Position numbers and translations under genes: made by a program
The notes under the pieces: generated by a model
Told to the model about the DNA's origin: nothing
The model's input: the letters and a program-made list of their open reading frames with translations, nothing else
The model's database searches: none
Shown here: positions 24,301 through 25,307 of the stretch, one piece after another
How positions within the stretch are numbered: position 1 is the stretch's first letter
Layout: each line of letters starts with the position of its first letter
IMG/VR virus record: IMGVR_UViG_3300009159_000289
Coordinates: 1-25,307 of that record
Strand: one strand, 5' to 3'
DNA from: a virus
Length of the DNA stretch: 25,307 nt

Positions 24301-25307
24301 TTATATTTTACCGAAAGTATTTTTGATTATGGGAATGAATATAGTGGTCAAGTGGCAACAAAGATACAAACAACATCATTATTGAATACTCCATATTTTG
24401 TTAATGCTTTAGTTCAAGGAGTTGAAAATCAAAAAACAAACGTTTCAGACCCTTACGCAGCATTAGGTTATTTATATTTAAATTCATTACCTTTAATTAC
24501 AACAAGAGAAAAAATTAAAAGTTTTGATGACACAAGTTCCGTAGCAACAGATTTAGATTATTTGGCGTCAACCTTTAACAAGTTTTCATCAATTCACCGA
24601 CTACCATATGCTTGGGTTTTAAAATATGGAAGTATATGGCATAGGTACAAAAAATTCATCGAAACTGGAAATGACATATTAGATAATACAATTTGGACCG
24701 ATTTTGATTATTTAAAAAGTTATGACACAACAGGGACAACACCTAATGCGAATAGTAAATTAATTTTTCCATCATATACTGGAGGAACAACTCAAGTAGA
24801 AATTAAATTACAAAGTACAACAACACTAATACCAAATGTTAATCAAACAATGGATAATGTCACTTTAGGGGTGTATCCTAAAGTAATTAATAATGTTTAT
24901 CGATTTTTCTTTAACAAAGATTTGACCATTTTAAACACACCAACCTATCAGTCTTTTTTAGATGCGTATAATACAGTAGGTTTAAAAATAGGTACAAACT
25001 CAACTTCAGGAAAATTCTATAACTTTGGATTTGATTTACAAAATCCAAACAGAGCGTTTGTGAACAAAAATTACTACGCCTATTTTGATAATCCCGAAAG
25101 CAATCAAAAGTTTTTGTTAATCCCATCAACAGGGGGAATCAATATAAACCAAATGAATTTTGAATGTTTTGATGCAACAAATAAAATTAAAGAAGAAGTT
25201 TTTAATAACAAGGCAGTTTATAATGGAAGTGTTAGACCACTTTGGGGTGTATCACAGTTTGGTTATTTTAAAAATTCTTTAATTAAAAAACCCGCATTTA
25301 ATGAATA
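21361..25307 (+). CDS. Very large baseplate/tail structural protein, 3' end outside window
   Basis: Open from ATG 21361 to the window edge, 1315 complete codons with no stop. The start overlaps the LysM-like gene by 11 nt. The N-terminal 100 residues hold VEADYDNIILIDPNKVV and IIPRTKLAIGD. A conserved-looking block follows (about 175-240): VEISMEDIRGRALFE, then PYPPFFLTLKGYYGKAIRYQL and SFEPSSGNFKITLKLLS. I recognise this as a common block in large baseplate proteins of T4-like phages, but I cannot assign a T4 gene. The rest is long, Asn/Thr-rich and of mixed strand and helix content, with no enzymatic motif seen. As the last visible gene of a tail block it is probably a baseplate wedge or hub component. 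Confidence 0.8.
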   Translation, partial: MAVNDPTKFRQIYNKENKILVEADYDNIILIDPNKVVDADNNVKDRYVQQENLVFYANLETQIIPRTKLAIGDSFDNPVYNSQIASLSTFPEDLKLNFLRPKGKKAFDTSWSDEFTGRGVRQGQGINQNSEYQINQDGNTVFKQKVLNYEDTQTLGITEIKVDVTPANVTNVEISMEDIRGRALFEQGDNSLYSVFFNLPYPPFFLTLKGYYGKAIRYQLSLTDFNASFEPSSGNFKITLKLLSRNSAILADSIIGYARNSPKMFQTETVVTQSTSNSSNNGINTNNSTTVVESVGLQKMREAYSIYKSKGLITSDFPEITLEEFIARIENLPTALADALKKADFTVMNDVADFQTNLNKLRNEVYANSITDFLDTSEKLYKGQIYYPYKENISFADRAKYKQRVETAINNYVTLLKNNKSFGTGGQYKLPNKGNIPGEIPIKFSINDIFEEIDYNTLTDADFRETYVVNYGTNPTDNQLNKSIADFKSLNPNFLLDTTTNNVVNDFPQYYKFGDKVGSSNNYIANSFLDKIQKINDELNKKNAEIEKSLTQFLSDQIVNGPNVLGFIPTIRNVMAVLFAGLDGFYRLMEDTHTSAWNQRTNPIRLESIIPASKNFGVDSKNLVNGTNQLNDLNVVYPWPQYFLKEAQKDGSELYVIKYPGDSSVINTTKGFDSVVWPEVAFTEEYINAIVQKTTPKSANVYNNPASLSKVLSINAVEFPFKTTPYVNTQEQSYLYEIFERSYLGAYYAKLNRNGYNQEQIPVFLGNLEAENIKQTVQSNLALTKILKEFSFTYVNFLQTLRKISNNGTGTRWTLYSDSVFTTEYIKNLLELNDGTQNVDVYNDVYSIDTLSNSSIAIDGNVPLPDSIKNFINGTPATDTYFLDNYPITNVNWLKTNLQGGDSISSINDFNKTSSYVYLDEKKTIARVNETENTKNINVFVSKYEFKNFTQPFMTNLNTSVPVNSQTSLSNFYSTRKEKDLYFTESIFDYGNEYSGQVATKIQTTSLLNTPYFVNALVQGVENQKTNVSDPYAALGYLYLNSLPLITTREKIKSFDDTSSVATDLDYLASTFNKFSSIHRLPYAWVLKYGSIWHRYKKFIETGNDILDNTIWTDFDYLKSYDTTGTTPNANSKLIFPSYTGGTTQVEIKLQSTTTLIPNVNQTMDNVTLGVYPKVINNVYRFFFNKDLTILNTPTYQSFLDAYNTVGLKIGTNSTSGKFYNFGFDLQNPNRAFVNKNYYAYFDNPESNQKFLLIPSTGGININQMNFECFDATNKIKEEVFNNKAVYNGSVRPLWGVSQFGYFKNSLIKKPAFNE

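Noticed and set aside
1-25307. tRNA genes, CRISPR arrays, insertion sequences, homing endonucleases
   Set aside because: No cloverleaf-like segments, regularly spaced short repeats, transposase motifs or HNH/GIY-YIG-like ORFs were seen while reading through the window.

Overview
The window is a late-gene region from a large, A+T-rich, contractile-tailed (T4-like) bacteriophage, probably a virulent one. Several products are recognisable by sequence: a tail sheath (gp18-like), a tail tube (gp19-like), a tail-terminator/sheath-stabiliser (gp15-like), a baseplate-hub/tail-chaperone protein of the T4 gp26 type, a probable tape measure, a LysM-like baseplate protein and two very large baseplate proteins. 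There are no rRNA, tRNA, integrase or IS genes. None of the gene starts I inspected has a clear Shine-Dalgarno sequence; leaders are A/T-rich instead. That pattern fits a Bacteroidota (Flavobacterium-like) host, but this is inference, not proof.

Layout. Positions 1-443 (+) hold the 3' end of a gene that enters from the left; it ends in a terminator hairpin that also carries its stop codon. Positions 440-4421 are a minus-strand cluster, transcribed right to left: a SNF2-family helicase, a Mn-type superoxide dismutase (SOD), a putative neck/head-completion protein and a small beta-rich protein. Positions 4478-6233 (+) hold a putative neck protein and the gp15-like tail-completion protein. A 52-residue ribbon-helix-helix-like gene (6230-6388, -) and a perfect 8-bp palindrome follow. 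Then come the oversized sheath gene (6519-9722), a strong terminator, a 45-codon gene, a HAD-superfamily hydrolase (9907-10797), the tail tube (10901-11389) and another terminator. From 11482 to the right edge is a baseplate/tail assembly block: a gp26-like protein, a small ORF joined to it by a probable ribosomal frameshift, the probable tape measure, a 2180-residue repeat-rich protein, a small LysM-like protein, and a >1315-residue protein cut by the window edge.

How it fits together. The 4478-25307 genes supply most of a contractile tail. Sheath and tube, needed in high copy, each have a nearby promoter-like TATTTATA box and a terminator, so they look like separately controlled units. TATTTATA or a one-base variant recurs, in the direction of transcription, ahead of most gene clusters and may be the late-promoter element. 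The parts most worth following up are the SOD and SNF2 genes inside a virion-gene operon, the TTTTTTC frameshift candidate before the tape measure, the RHH/palindrome module in front of the sheath gene, and the repeat array plus OmpA-like domain in the giant baseplate protein. All functional calls were made by reading motifs; no database search was possible.
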